Source of the DNA: Amoebidium appalachense
Taxonomy: Eukaryota > Ichthyosporea
Length of the DNA: 64,000 nucleotides
NCBI GenBank assembly: GCA_963693365.1
Contig: CAVNZM010000006.1
Span: 10,044,001-10,108,000, forward strand
Direction of reading: 5' to 3'
The position numbers and the translations under genes were made by a program. The stretch's first letter is position 1; each line of letters starts with the position of its first letter. Below, piece after piece: positions 11,568 to 36,749 of the stretch. The notes under the pieces were generated by a model, which made no database searches, was not told where the DNA came from, and worked only from the letters and a program-made list of their open reading frames with translations.

Positions 11568-12111
11568 TGACTCATTTGGTATAACGTGTGAGTGAGTAGA
11601 TGTACGCCAAGTGATTGTGTGTGTGTGTGTGTGTGCGCGCACGTGTGCGTGCGTGCTTGGCCGCATGGACTGGTCTCATGTGTTTATTGGAAAGTGGGAG
11701 GAGGAAGTGGCGGTGGTGGTGGTGGTGGTGGTGGTTGGGGCGGAGGGGGGGGGGGGGGGGATGTAGCATTGTTGATGATGGTCGTGTCGGTGTTGGATGT
11801 CCGTGTGTGAAAGCAGCAGTTGGGGGGGGGAAAGAAGGGGGCGGGGGGTGGGACGGGGGTTGGTGTAGGGGAGAGAGGGGGCTCACCAGAATATGCCACA
11901 CATTCTCATTTGCCTTTTCAAAAGAGCAGAACCGGATGCTAACCCCTGCATAAATTATTGTCGGTAAATGTGCAATATAAAATATTGAAGGCTAACACTT
12001 TGACCTCTCCCCCCCCCCCCCCCCCCCCCCTCCCCCTCTCTCTTCGAGTACTTTTCAAGTAGCAAAGCCACATTCATGCGGCACCAAGTCACCGCCTAAG
12101 GAAACCACTAT

Positions 12112-12146
<35 letters not shown>

Positions 12147-13617
12147 GGGCTCCCCCACCGCCACCAACGTTCACCCGTTCAGCCCCCTTCACCACCACAC
12201 ATATCCGCCCGTTTGTCCCCCTCTGCCCCCTCCCCCACCTCTCCTTCCCCTGAAAAAAATATTCCTAGCAATTTTGCTTTGGGGTTGTGGGCATACACCC
12301 ACCACCACATATGCAATCGAATAACTCCAAGTGCTGGGTAGTATTTAAAAGCTCTACTAGAGGCAAAAGTCCAGTGTCCCCCCTTGACAATTATTCTCCA
12401 AGCCCTTGTCCCTTTGCCTAAATATGAAACCACGTATACAAACTACTGAGCATAAATAAAAACCCATCATACACGAGCTTCCACACAACACGCCAGCAGC
12501 TCGAAGGACCAGCCTACAGGAAATGCCTTCGTTCCCAGACAGATGTGCAAGAAGGATAAGTACTTACCAAGCAGACCGCCACCCCCCCACAAGTTACTTG
12601 GCACCAAGGTCAGCTCTGCACCACAACAGCCCCGTCAGCGATGCATCCAAACCTTACACCAGCCGGCCAATACATATATAACATCAAAGTAAGAGGCGGC
12701 AGAAATTAGACCCCAGTGTGTGGGTAAGTGGCAGTGGGAGGAACTGTGGGCAGGCCAGCGGGTGCAGGTGGATGAGCGAGGGAGAGGCAGGAAGTGCCGG
12801 GGGGAGGAGAAGAGGGGGAGGGGGGGGAGGGACAAGAAGAACCTGAAGACGTTGCAGCACGATCTAAAGCAGCTAATCTAAACACTCCAGAAGCAGCCCG
12901 CATCATAAAAACTTGCACTTGGGCCCAGTCAAAGCATCACCACACCGTTTTTCACACCTGCTGGCCTACGCACCTCGTGTTGCGTCCGTCCTGCTGTTGT
13001 AGACTATCATGGGTATGGGCCGACCCACGTTTGCCTGCAGCTGCTCCACAAGCGTGGAGTCCTCCTTGTCCTGTGCCCTGCCGTCAGTCCCCACACACAG
13101 AGTTCCAGCAGCGTCATGTGTAGCCTTGACACTTAAATAACCTACTGTTGAAGATGCAGCCCTCGGGTCAAACGAGAGCACCGTACTGGCTGACTCAGAG
13201 TGGATGGACAACTATGCCTTCGAGCTTCCTCTCTTCCCCCTTCCTTTCCCCTCAGCTGCCCAGGCTCTAGCTCCTCCATAGTTACAAGCCTTGCAGTACT
13301 TATGCTTATATTCCTCTTTCACAGTAGCATTTAGCAACTCAAAGCATCAACACTCATCCAATAACCAGCAGCACTGCTTTTCAGCTCTCTCCCAGCCCTA
13401 AACACACACCAACAATAGCACGCCGGCATCACAAGCAGAACACCAAAAGCACAAAAGCAAACGGGTGCATTACCAGGCGGCAGTTATTTAGGGCCACTAT
13501 GTAGTCGAAGAACGGCTGCAGACCAGCAAGCTCGCCTGGCGACCCCTCCTGGACCTTCAAAACATGGTAGCCAAAACAATTGCCGTCAGGGAGCGGCGTT
13601 GACTGCTCGGCCCCCAT
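7598..13617 (-). CDS. GORASP: Golgi reassembly-stacking protein (GRASP55/65 family)
   Basis: GRASPs tether Golgi cisternae through two atypical PDZ domains on a myristoylated N-terminus. Nine minus-strand exons fit in phase: 13617-13474, 13070-12974, 12615-12568, 11945-11887, 10961-10860, 10359-10282, 10148-10108, 9496-9379 and 8909-7598. The start MGAEQS matches the N-myristoylation pattern (Gly2, Ser6). PDZ1 includes GSPGELAGLQPFFDYI, PDZ2 includes NSPAAMAGLRSEADYIIG, and the linkers carry the family marks PSNLWGG, VSIRFCSF, DWGGEG and LLHRIPT. The first eight exons give 229 residues, the usual size of the GRASP domain. The last exon encodes a roughly 436-residue Pro/Gly/Ala-rich tail with a block of His-Gly-Asp repeats at about 291-372, unlike the Ser/Pro tail of animal GRASPs. 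A run of seven G (8348-8354) breaks the frame by one base; six would restore it and make the exon a multiple of three. Either a consensus error or a real lesion. Confidence 0.92.
8348..8354 (-). other. One-base frame break in GRASP last exon
   Basis: Upstream of this run the frame reads a Tyr/Gly/Pro/His-rich tail. Downstream the open frame is the next one and runs to the stop at 7598. Both frames have matching composition on either side, and removal of one base joins them. Confidence 0.75.
9862..9900. repeat. Poly-C followed by A-run in GRASP intron
   Basis: A C-tract of about 30 bases followed by an A-rich run lies in the intron between 10108 and 9496. Similar C or G tracts occupy other introns of the gene (10503-10535, 10729-10785, 12008-12030, 12112-12144). 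Confidence 0.9.
11334..11568. repeat. (GA)n and G-rich microsatellite block in GRASP intron
   Basis: Two (GA)n runs (about 11334-11375 and 11518-11564) flank a G-rich block. It lies in the intron between exons 11945-11887 and 10961-10860 and gives spurious Arg-Glu and Ser-Leu open frames on both strands. Confidence 0.9.
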
Positions 13618-15647
13618 GTTTGCCCGTCCTGCAGCAAAATACTGAGCTCAGTGGTTCTTTGAATCTTCAAAGACAGAGGAGCTAGAGAACAAAACGGGCG
13701 GCGGGTGCTCCGACATAAAATCCAAACACTAACCCAGGGGCCTTGGATCCCTGCAGTAAGGACAGTGGATCCCTGACGCTTCAGAAGGCATGCACTTTGA
13801 CTGCGTTTGAGGCTTATGACTGTCCCAATCCTTGCTCATTGTTTCCACTACACACTGTACACTTACTGGTTGCTGACGCCGGGTAGCAAACACGCCAGAA
13901 AGCTGGACCCCTTTTGCCCTTCGATGAAACAATCAACTTTGACTGTCTTAGTAGTAGTAACTCTTGGTCCAGGAAGTTGGCTATTTGTGTTGTCAAGAGG
14001 CAACTCTGTGTGCTAAAGATAGCTACAGGCAATGTTTGTGTTACTAAGATTAGTAACGGGCCTGAGCCGTGACAACCAAATTTTTAGGTGCTGGGCGCTG
14101 ATTGGTGCTACTTAGTTGCGGGGGGGCCCAATCAGATTGATGATTATTAGTCTCACCCAAAAGGTGCATGCAGGGTGAGCATATTTACTATGTAAAGCTC
14201 CCTTAAGAGAGCTTCTTTTTTTTGTTTTATAAACAATATCAAATGCTATATACTCAATTTAGACAGTAATATGTTGGGCTAGCTAAGGCTACGTGACTCA
14301 GATAAACTCCTGCGCAGTGGCGCACCCCATCTTACATCTATGACGTAGTTATCTTCTTTTACAATCAAGATGACGGACTTTTGTGACGATAATATTTTTA
14401 GATTATTCTTTAGCTGTCTTGGTGGCGCACACGCGAAGGTGGAACACAACTTGTTCAAGAGTATGGAGTGGCTGTTTGCACACCAGTTTTCAATCCTTGC
14501 TTTCAGTGTGCATCTACTAGAAAAAGTGGCACAACCCGTAAAAGATTCAGGCTCGGAAACAGGAGGTAGATAGGCAGTTTTCATCGCCTGAGGCAGTTTT
14601 CATCTTCTGCTTTGAAACTGATTTGTTACCGTTGTTCGTTAGGGCAACGCAGATATTCAGACTCGGCTGGAAGATGTATTCAGACGGGGAGCAGAGGGGC
14701 GGCTTAGGCCGTAACATCTATGTAAGTGGAAGGGAGGGAGTAACGCCTCAAAAGCTGCCCTTTGGACTGGACCTCTGCCGTGACCTTCCACCAAGTATGT
14801 TTTGCTGTGAACACACAATCCTACCCTGATGCACCATGCTAGTATTTGCAGTCGTTGAGCCGCATTTGGCGCTGACGTGTTTTAGCACTGCGCATTTTCA
14901 GTTCTCTGGAGTCCAATTCTAGTTAGATACAACTCAAGATCAGTTCTGTTCTCCTTCGTTCTACAGCCTTGTGCCAAAAAGTGCACATGATTTGGCCCCT
15001 TGATGTACAAACATCACCCTTTTTAAACATAGAAACGTGCATAAACACCACCTCACAAGCTCAACACTATGAGGGTTTCAGTCACAAGTCACAGTTTGTG
15101 CGTGCACATACCCCGAAATAGCCTTTAGATAGAAGCAGTAACCCCTCCGCCACGTCTTTCTCAATTCTCCCCACTCACCCCCCCCCCCCCCCCCCCCCCC
15201 AACCACCCTTTGCACACTCACCTCACATATAAAAAACAGGGATAGCGGCAGCCCTTTACATACAGAGCGACCAACCGGGTTCAACCTTCGAGAGCCCTTT
15301 TGCACAGGTATGAGAAGCTTGAAAACGCCATCCACACGTGCAAAAAGGCAGAAGCTGTATAGCATAGTGTTGAAGTCACTGTTTAGTTGGTGCATGGCTG
15401 TCTGAGACCCACATTGACAGACAGGACAAGAATTTGGAGGGGTGAGGGGTGGGTAAGAGGCAGACGGGTGGAAAGCAGGGAGAAGTGGGCTGGGGAGGGG
15501 GAGGAGCAGGGGAGGGGGGGAGAGGAGGGGGGGGATCTTCAGGGATAGACCTTCGGTGATGAGGGAAAGAGGAAGCCGAGTTGTGGATTGGCAACGTTTT
15601 TTTGTAGCAGCCAGCTAACAGTTATTTGGGTTGGGGTATGTGCACAG
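13618..15647. other. Region between GRASP and SETD2-like gene
   Basis: The GRASP start (minus) and the SETD2-like gene (plus) are head to head, so promoters of both probably lie here. A plus-strand open stretch from the ATG at 14370 (67 codons, decent start context AAGATGA) ends near a possible donor at about 14566. A short stretch at 15308-15356 has a good acceptor and reads YEKLENAIHTCKKAEA before a possible GTATAG donor. Either could be a 5' exon of the SETD2-like gene, but phases do not connect, so I do not call them. Confidence 0.3.
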
Positions 15648-15709
15648 GGGCCGAAGTTTCGGGTGGAAAGGAGTGGGTCTGTCCTTGTTGCCGCAGAGAG
15701 AATACCAAA
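15648..15709 (+). other. Candidate zinc-binding exon upstream of SET exon
   Basis: A 62-base stretch with a clean acceptor (TGCACAG) and a consensus donor (GTAAGT) encodes AEVSGGKEWVCPCCRRENTK. The clustered CxCC and the Trp two residues earlier look like part of a PHD-like or AWS-like zinc site. Its phase does not connect directly to the SET exon at 16477, so an intervening exon would be needed. Confidence 0.35.
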
Positions 15710-16476
15710 GTAAGTGTTGGGCAGGCGGGAGGTACAACGCTGGACGGATATTCTCTTGTGTGGTTGTGTGGGGCGCACGGGGTGGGGGCAGAGGGGGGGG
15801 GGGGGGGGGGAGGTTTACAGAATGGGATGGAAGGCGGGGGGGGGGGGGGGGAGGAGGGGAGGGGGAGGTATACAGAAGGAGAGGAGAGGTGAAGGGAATT
15901 AGGGAAGGGTGAGTGCAGGCTCTCTCGATCTCCCTCACCCTACATCCCCACTCCTTCACCCCCACCTTTGATGTTGTCTCCTTCCCCCTCCCCCCCCCCC
16001 CTGCCCGCCCCTCTGGGCCTTACCTTTCCATTCCCCCCACCTCCTTTCTTGCGTGTGTTTGAGGATGGGATCTTTCGCTTGGAAGGAAGAAATGAAAGAA
16101 ATGGAGGCAGCTGCGGAAAAGAGAGGGAAGTCGGTGCAGAAAGGTGGAAAATAGACTAATGCTGAAAAGTTGGATGCCTGAAAGTCACTTGGGAGCAGGT
16201 GGGTGTGGGTGGGGGAACAAGTAGGAAAGAAAGGGCAGAGGAAAAGATGCATTAGAATATCCCGCAAATGGATAGGCGTGCCCCGGCCTGCAAGCATCCA
16301 GGTGTAGGACGGGGGTTGTGTATAAGGGGGTGTGCATGTGTTTGTGTGTGGGTGTGGGGGGGTGTGTGTGGTTTTTTTTTGGGGGGGGGAGGGGGGGAGG
16401 GGGGAATGGGTGTTGTAGGTAGAGTGAGAGGGCCACCAGACCTTCTGTGTCGATGCTCATGATGCTCTGGGGCCAG

Positions 16477-28787
<12,311 letters not shown>

Positions 28788-30871
28788 AAATATGGCTGTC
28801 AAATGGTTGGGGTGTCTGCGGCGGTGGGAGTGCCGGCTATGGGATGTGTATGTATATTTGTGTTTGAATGAGAGGACGATTACAAATTGGATGACAGTGC
28901 ACATGTGTGTGTATGCCATTGCAACACTGGGTGTGCAGCTGTGTTGATTCTACTGTACATACGTGATTGCGTGCGCACATGACTGGTTTTATATCATGAT
29001 GATGTGCCTTTGTGCACACGGCTTAAGTCTGTGCATGACTGTCGGGTGCTTTGTTGGATAGCTGCTGTATCTGGGGTTAGGGTGTATTGAAGTCAAAACG
29101 TGTTTTAACTATCGGCTGAACGAGTCTTACACGTGGAATACACACACAAGCACCAGTTTAATGACTTAGTAATGTGCTGTGCACGGCAAATAATTAATTG
29201 AGCAGCACCGCGCAGCATTCATATTTGTGGGCTGACACGATGGGCTGGGTGCGGTGTAGGCAAGTATATGGATTTCAGTACCAGATATATAGATGGCCTC
29301 TACGGGAAAGTTATTTGTGCGCTCCTCCTGTTGCCAATCGCAAGTATGATATTGTATTCACGGTGCATGGTCGTAAAGAAGCGCATGTGTGTATATATGA
29401 TATTGATTTCTGTAAAAGTTGCTCATGCGCTTTTTAAATTCTGCCGCCGATTAGGATTTTGCTGAATCCCTATTTTTAATGATCATGTAACATAACCCAA
29501 TCATAATCGACCAAGTATATGATGCATGCACGTGTGATGTGCGAGCATGTAGCTTGATATCTTGCTCAAGTTGATGCACAGCCATGCAATCGCCCCGAGC
29601 CACTGAACCACAGAAGCCATTCACAATTGTTGGATGCACAACACGTATACTGACATAAACCAATATGCTTACTCGCGTGGTATGCAACGATAGCCCGGTC
29701 GAATCTGCCCCCTCCACGTATTACGCAGCTGACCCAGAAAGACAAACTGCATGCATTTGTGTATCATAAGCAAAGTCACTGCATTTGCATGCACGTATAA
29801 TAATTATTAAGCAGTCGTGATTGACCGTGCACTGCACACGTGATACAGCAACGTCTCCATGCATGGATTGTGTCAGATCAACATGCATACACTCACATGC
29901 ACCGATGATCTCGTGCTCACGTACCAGTGTGCATTGAAAGAGACCGCATGCACGTGACTCGATGCACGAGCACTCCGGTACTGATTTATACACACTGCAT
30001 GCATTCACAGGCGCCGGCCACCACGCTCACGGCATGCCCACGCCGACCGGCGCCAACGTACATTGGGTGATATGCATTCCACATGTACACCTACAAAAAA
30101 ACATGCACTGCATGCATTCACAGCCAGCACGTCCACAGATAATATATGTGATCACTTGCAGACCAACATGTACACTGCATGGCATTGACACCCCAAAGCA
30201 CACCCACTGCAAGTATCATCAACCCGCAGACCAAACACGCATACACCGGCATGCATTCACAGACAACACACACACACAGCATGCATTCGCTCTATATACC
30301 AAGCCAGGCACAATGCCCGGCAGAAGTTCATTACAACAGCCCCCAGCCTCCCGCCCAGCAGGGGTGTGGCTAATGGGGCGAGGCAGGGCCAGCCCCCCTC
30401 ACACCCAGCTACTTATGTCAGCGTGTTTATGTACATCGGTGGTTCTCTTAAGAAGGTTTTCTTGCTCACTTTCACCTTAAAAAGAATATCTAGTGTGCAT
30501 TATCCAGCATTATTCTCAGCAAAATACACCACATGCGCGGCATATCTTTCTTCCCACCATACTCCAAAGCAAGAGAAACCATCATACACCCTCCGGGTGT
30601 CCCAGTAATGAAAAACACACCTATAGAGGTGTCAGCGACAAAAAGACAAAACGAGAATGCAAGCAATACAAGGTGGAGACATACATCCAATTGGATAACT
30701 AAATTGCATGACAAAGTTCCACTACAGTAACTCTTGATTGACAGCGCTAAATAAATCGTCTCTGCCCAGTCTCCCTTGCAAGTCTCATACATAAAAAAAT
30801 TCGAAACACACCGAGACCAAAAACAAAAACAAAAACAGCAACAAAACACCCCCCATCCACCGCCCTCACAC
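28788..30871. other. Intergenic between converging genes
   Basis: Ordinary-complexity DNA between the stop codons of the SETD2-like and LicD genes. It is rich in GCATGC. The 14-mer GCATGCATTCACAG occurs at 29997-30010, 30110-30123 and 30249-30262. No coding exon or clear poly(A) signal recognised. Confidence 0.45.
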
Positions 30872-31799
30872 CTATGTTGGGCGCACGGACAGGGGGCAGT
30901 CAGTTCTAAGCTTGCACATGACCCCGGTCAGGCCTGGGGGCCAGTGTGGTGTTCTGAAGTCTGGACCGTAGGCGTCAATGATGGCCTCCACCACCCGCCC
31001 TGGTGCCGGCCACTGCTGGTTGCATGCCTGCAGGGGGCAGTGTGTGTCAGCATGGCATATCACAGTGTGCCATGCATTGGACTGAGGTAGGACAATTAAC
31101 GAATTGATGTAAAACCGCAAATCAATCGAGAAAGGAGGGAGGGCAACCTTTTCAAGGTGCAGATACCCCCAACCCGACCATAATCAATGCAAACTGTTTT
31201 CCTGCTGCCATTTTTAGCATCCAAGCCCCCCCCCCCCCCCCCCCCCCCCCCCAAAAAAAAAGGGGGGGGGGGGGGGGAAAGAAAAAAGAAAAAAAGAACA
31301 AGAAGAAGAAGACGACGACGAAGAGAAGACAAAACAGGAAGGAGGGCAGAAAAAGATAGGAAACGTCCCCGCACCATACCCAAACCCACCAACCCACCAC
31401 TCACCCTTATAGTTGTCATGGGCTCAATCAGCTCCGTCGGTGTGACCACCTCCCTGGTGGCACCGTCCCTGGTTGCCATCTGTGTGCCGTTCGCTTTGTA
31501 GTGATAGCGATAGAAATCAACATACGTTCTGGAAACCAAACTGCGTAGCCTCCCATCGTCCACCATTGTGTTTTTCTGTCTCAACCCCGGGACCTCTGCC
31601 AGCAAATCCACATGAGGGGCCAATCCTCCTCCATCACACACACGTCAAAGTCGTGCTCCCACGGCATGCTCTGGAACGGCAGGTCGGCCTCGCGGTGTGC
31701 ACCAAGCAGGCTGCCCCAGCACACCCTGTACCAACCACACAGTCAGTGTGGGCCACAAGTGCGCACAGTTCCGAACACAAACCAGGCACACAAAGCACC

Positions 31800-31830
<31 letters not shown>

Positions 31831-32857
31831 AACACACACCAAGGGGAAAAGACACACACACACACACACACACACCTGCTATATTAATTCTAAGTATGTA
31901 TCAGCGCACGCGTGGCACACCTGCTATATCAATTTTACGTATGAATGCGAACGTGCGCGAGCATGTGTGTGCGTGTGTGTCTGTGAATGGAGGCACCATG
32001 AATGGCAGTGGTGTCCCATTTCAATGACAAAGCACAAGCACAAAGCATAAACATAACATGCACCCATACCCCTGCCCTGTACGCCACCACACAAAGTTAA
32101 AATCGTCAACAACTGCTCACTTGCATACAAATGAACATAATCACGCACGATCAGTCACAAGCCACACCTTCTGTACTAAGGCTTTCCCATCCCATATTCT
32201 CAAACCGCCTACCTAAAGACAAAGAAAAAGAGTGGCACCGGGAAAGAATATGATGCCAAACCACAGAGTGTAGATGCAAAAAGGCGAAAGACACAATGGC
32301 GCACCCAGACACAAAAATCACAGCCACAAAACTCAATTCCCACAATGTCCCTTGGCTGCTGGGGAGTGGAAAACCGAGTTGGAGAAGGGTGTGTGTGTGT
32401 GTGTGTTAAAGGGGTGGGAATGTGTTACATTGTACGAAGTGCAAAACGTTCACGACGGACAACATCAAGCAGATTTGCAAGCACGCACATCAGAGTATGC
32501 ATCATAAGTAGCACAACAGGGGCTCAAGGCATCCATTGTAACCTAGTTTCGACCCATATTATGTATTCACCCCGCCCGCAAGACCCAACCCACATAATGC
32601 TTCGTGAGAGAGAGAGGGGGGGGGGGGGGGAGGGGGGGGGGGGGGGGAGATCAGATGCCGCATCAAGGGGGAGGGGAGGGGGGAAAGGGTTTTTCTTTTA
32701 TGGGGGGGGGGGGGGGGGGGAGGGTTACAGTGTACGATGTACACATCCATGACGGACAACACAATCCAGGTTTTGCAGAGCACACGAAAGAAAGCATGCA
32801 TCATCAGCTAAGAAAATTCTCAGGGGTGGTGCTGGTGGGTGCGCGCACGAGCGCGTG

Positions 32858-32908
<51 letters not shown>

Positions 32909-33539
32909 TGCGTGTGTGTGTGTGTGGATCTGTTGGAGGGGGAATGGGGAAGGGAGGGGGGGTATCAATGGGCACCCACCAGTATTTAATCCCGTTCTCC
33001 TCGAATATCTGTTTCACGTGTGCTGCTATGCTGCACATGGCTTCGAAATCCTCGTCGCTTTTGCAGCACCAACACGACATCGAACTAAGCACGTTGTATA
33101 GCACCACGATGGTGATCAGTGTTGCAGTCAACGGAATAACGACCGAGTTTCTCGGCTTTAAAGCCCGTTGCAACACATATGCTGTGCTTATCCCCAGACC
33201 GCCCACGAACATGGATATGACTATCCTGTATATATAGTCGTTGACCCATACCTCCGTGTACAGCACCAAAAGGGCCAATAAAAGTGTTGAGTAGCCGAGC
33301 CATAACCTCCAAAGCAACTGCTTTTTCTTGTCCCAAACCCACTTGACTCGCGCCAATGCTATGGGAAAGTTTCCATTAGATACTTCCGGGCAAGGCACGA
33401 CTGTACAAGGCAAGACACCGTCTACAGGTTGCCACGTTGAGCCTTTCGTGGAGCACTTGGGCTGCCCTGCAGCTCTCCCTTGCCAGCTGTCCCGCCTGTC
33501 TGACATGATGTGCGGAACCATGATAGTGGTATACAGCAA
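30872..33539 (-). CDS. LicD-family (fukutin/FKRP-like) membrane nucleotidyltransferase-fold protein
   Basis: LicD-family proteins transfer phospho-groups such as phosphocholine or ribitol phosphate onto glycans, usually in the secretory pathway. Exons on the minus strand: 33539-32980, 31725-31405 and 31027-30872. The first encodes three hydrophobic segments (LGYSTLLLALLVLY, VISMFVGGLGIST, PLTATLITIVVLYNVL) then a Cys-rich stretch. Joining it to exon 2 gives KYWVCWGSLLGAHRE followed by WEHDFDVCVMEED; GSLLGAxR and the DxD within HDFD are the family's metal-site signature. About 31620-31631 the frame breaks: after VMEED the reading continues one base out of register (PHVDLLAEVPGLRQ and on), so one base seems to be missing. 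The last exon ends LSVRPT-stop. The start could also be the Met eleven residues further in. The substrate is unknown; the three N-terminal membrane spans differ from the usual single signal anchor. Confidence 0.75.
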
Positions 33540-35975
33540 AAAAAAACCTAGCTCTTCGATCCGAAAGCAAGCGTAGATGTGAACTGGGCGCCCCTAAACG
33601 GGGGAAACCACTGATTGAGATATGGCAGCTACGTGTATATTGGTTCTTGAACAAAACTCGGTTTGTGTTCGCAGTGTTTCTGGAAGACGGGTTAACAAAT
33701 AGAAGGAATAATCCCGTTAATCCCTTCCTGTGTCCCAAACAGACGATAGCAGCGCTAAAAACAAGGCTACAGCAAGTTGCCACGCCAGCTGAGTAAGAGG
33801 ATTAGAAACCAGATGCGAGCTATCAAGAATTTGTGTGTTCAGTTCCGTTCCCCAACTTGCAGGATCAAGGTAACAAATGTACACAGACGACAAATTAGTG
33901 ATGGGCTAAGCACCAAATATATGCTGAAGGCGTCTGACTGAGAAAGCCCTACTGTAAACTATTAAAGCGCCCCTGTATACTATTACTGTAAGCTCTTATT
34001 TATGTCAAGAACGAACACCCTTTTTTCTCTAAAAAAAAACAACGAACACAGCGGAGACGCGCGCGCGGCGTCCTTTTTCTGGCCGGTTATTTTTGTTATA
34101 CCCAAACTCTTCAATTGCCGGCGAAAACATAGATGAAGGCTGGCCAATGAACGCATGGCATTCTATGCGTGATCACCCTCCTCAGCCTCCCTAAGAAGAG
34201 CGTCTTGGCAAACCCAGATGTTTTTTATCTTTATTTCCCTTGCTTGTTTTTAATTATAATATAAATTACCAATTTTGTAATAAACTATACTATGGGCTAT
34301 AAAGTGCCTTATCTTTTTTTCTGTTTGAGTATAGTGTGCTGTTATATGATCACCTGAACATGATCATGTTGGGGTAGAGTAGCAACTTTTGATTCGCTGT
34401 ATATCATACATTTATTTATCTAGTTATCGTCCTAGGAGCAGAGGTTGTTGTGATTCATTCGTTAAAAAATGCCAGGTGAGTTGCGCGTCGGGCAATAATT
34501 GGTTACCTGTCAGCAAGACGCTAAACTATTAGTAGAAACTCATGCAGTAATCAGTTTGCGTGGATCTGCCATTCAGAATTCCAGTTCAGTTCGCAAAAGA
34601 AGACATAAAAAAAGCATCCATATTCAACCTATCAAGCTTATAATTTATACAATTCCCGGTATAAATCAACTCTTCAACTTTCATCTTTGGTTTATGTATT
34701 TTGTTTTTGCCTTTTTGGTGTTGGTTCCTCAGAGTCAGGGACTCAGAGATCTGGGCTGGCTCTTGATTGGTCCGGCAAGCATCACGCCGACACGTGGCAC
34801 AGCAGTTGGGCAGCGACACTGACAACTGACAATCATCCATCGCGCTATGACGAGGTTCGGGCAGCCCAGGGCTGCAGGCCTTGTGGGGGCTGGGGAGGGA
34901 GTGACGGCAACACACCCGGCACTCGATGCATGAGGTGACACGGCACGCAGACAACTGCGTGGTAGGCACCAAAACGTAGCTACAGTAGCAGGGTGACATA
35001 ATCATAAGAACAACTTCAAAGGTCTTATGTACACTGAGCTATTTTCTTACGCTTTCTAAAAGTAAACGAGATTTGAGGTTCTATCAGATAAGTTGCCAGC
35101 ACATCTAGTTTTGTAACGCTCGTGCCCGAGCACGAACTTTGCTGTATAGCCAGAAAGGTTCGTCAAATTTGCTCGAGCCTGTACATGTTGAAGGAGGGTT
35201 GATAGACAATAGGGGTTCGGCGATAATAGAACCCTCTGTTTCTTGTCATATAAAGCGACCCTCATATGAATAAAGCTACCGACAGCTGCTTTATGTGATC
35301 TTGCACAACCTCATGCACGACTGGAACAACTGGTTGCTCGTACACCTTCAAATTTACATCTAAATCACTCCTCTTAACGCTAGGCTCCTCAGAGGCTCTG
35401 CAGGAGGTGAAAATGGCCTGGTATTTTGAACGTATACAAACAAAACGATTCTGAAACTTTCCAGGCGGCCTTCAGTTGATCTTCGAACGTGCTGGCACGG
35501 CCCTGCCGTGGTGCTGGGCATATATAGACAGCAAGACCAACTTGGAGTACAGTATGCGTCCGCGCGTAACATACTCCGCGCACAACATAACGTCGACGCC
35601 GATTTTCAAAAATCTTAACATACTGACCTCGGTCATTTTTCGGGATTATGTTAGCGCACCAAGGGGTCCTATACATAGTAGGACGAATAATCGGGTTTAT
35701 CTGGTCAGTTTAGACCCCCTATCTTTAGTATTTCGATCTCTTTCCCAGACAAAACAGTGGTTCGCCGTGATTTCAACGACCGCCCAAAGCTCGGCAGGGC
35801 CAATGATAGGCGGCGGCCGCACATCGCATGGTATGCAAAGGACTCATGTGGCCGACTATGTCGATAAACGAGCAGAAACATACGAAGGCCCCAACTAGTT
35901 CGAAGCAGTCTTGTATAGCTAGTTTTTACATCCTAGTCATATAGGCAGGTTGAATGCATATTAAACCCACCGATC
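33540..35975. other. Intergenic with one weak two-exon candidate
   Basis: Ordinary-complexity sequence. A start ATGCCAG followed by a consensus donor GTGAGT (34469-34475) can join in phase to an acceptor at 34733, giving about 71 codons to a stop at 34938. It matches nothing I know, and so short a first exon is weak evidence. An open frame at 35476-35898 has no recognised motif or signal and I do not call it. Confidence 0.3.
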
Positions 35976-36383
35976 ATGACCAAGCCAGTAGTCCAGGTGC
36001 AGGCAGCTGCACTTGGGGCGTTGAATAGTGCACTGCACACAGTAAATGAGGCCACAGACAAGTTTCAGGAAACTACCCAAGAAGCCCAAGCAATCATTTC
36101 TGAGGGTTTTGTAAACGCAAACAACACAATCAACAACGCCACCACACGTGCAATTGCACAAGCCGAAACGGCAAAAGCACAATTGCGCTCGCACATGGAG
36201 AGTTTAGAGAGCCGCAGAACCCCCACACGCGCGGAATCGCTGAGTCTTTTCCGTGTGAGTTACGGTAATGGTTTGGAGCTTGATGAAACCCTGAATACGG
36301 ATTTGTATGAGGCGAAGGGGGAGGGGTTGCCTCTTACTCGTGTAGGTGTGTGTGTGGTGCCAAATTCGTGGTGTGAGAGTTAG
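35976..36383 (+). CDS. Small helical hypothetical protein
   Basis: A 135-codon open frame of ordinary base composition. The first 75 residues are Ala/Gln/Glu/Thr-rich and strongly helix-forming, with repeated small or polar heptads (for example ATDKFQETTQEAQAII), suggesting an amphipathic helix bundle or coiled coil. The remainder is Leu/Arg-rich and has no motif. There is no signal peptide or membrane segment. A GTGAGT at about 36256 could be a donor, which would shorten the exon and mean a downstream part is missing. It lies upstream of an extended CA/G/T repeat block. I recognise no family. Perilipin-like or apolipoprotein-like helical proteins look similar in composition, but that is only a resemblance. 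Confidence 0.45.
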   Translation: MTKPVVQVQAAALGALNSALHTVNEATDKFQETTQEAQAIISEGFVNANNTINNATTRAIAQAETAKAQLRSHMESLESRRTPTRAESLSLFRVSYGNGLELDETLNTDLYEAKGEGLPLTRVGVCVVPNSWCES

Positions 36384-36429
36384 GTGTGAGGGAGCAGAAA
36401 GACTAGTACGTCCTTGTTTGTATGAGTTG

Positions 36430-36465
<36 letters not shown>

Positions 36466-36652
36466 CTTTTTTGGTTTGGTCCCCTTGAAAAAAATTAATA
36501 TGTTTTTATTATTATTTGAATCAATTACTTATTGATTTCCTCTATATTTACTTATTTAGCGGGTTGGGGAGGAGGGGAGGGGGGGGGGTTGGGGGGGGGG
36601 GGGGGGGACTTGATGTACTAAATGCAAGGCTTTCAAGTATTGATTTAGATTT

Positions 36653-36749
<97 letters not shown>

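Noticed and set aside
11226-11666. Ser-Leu and Arg-Glu repeat frames at (GA)n runs, also at 6.5-6.7 kb
   Set aside because: Microsatellite translations within an intron or intergenic DNA.
31187-31260. Telomere-like C/A and G tracts (C-run, A-run, G-run)
   Set aside because: They are homopolymer junctions without a short telomeric unit and lie inside an intron of the LicD gene.
35476-35898. 140-codon plus-strand frame
   Set aside because: No motif, no good start context and a comparable frame on the other strand. Kept as unsupported.
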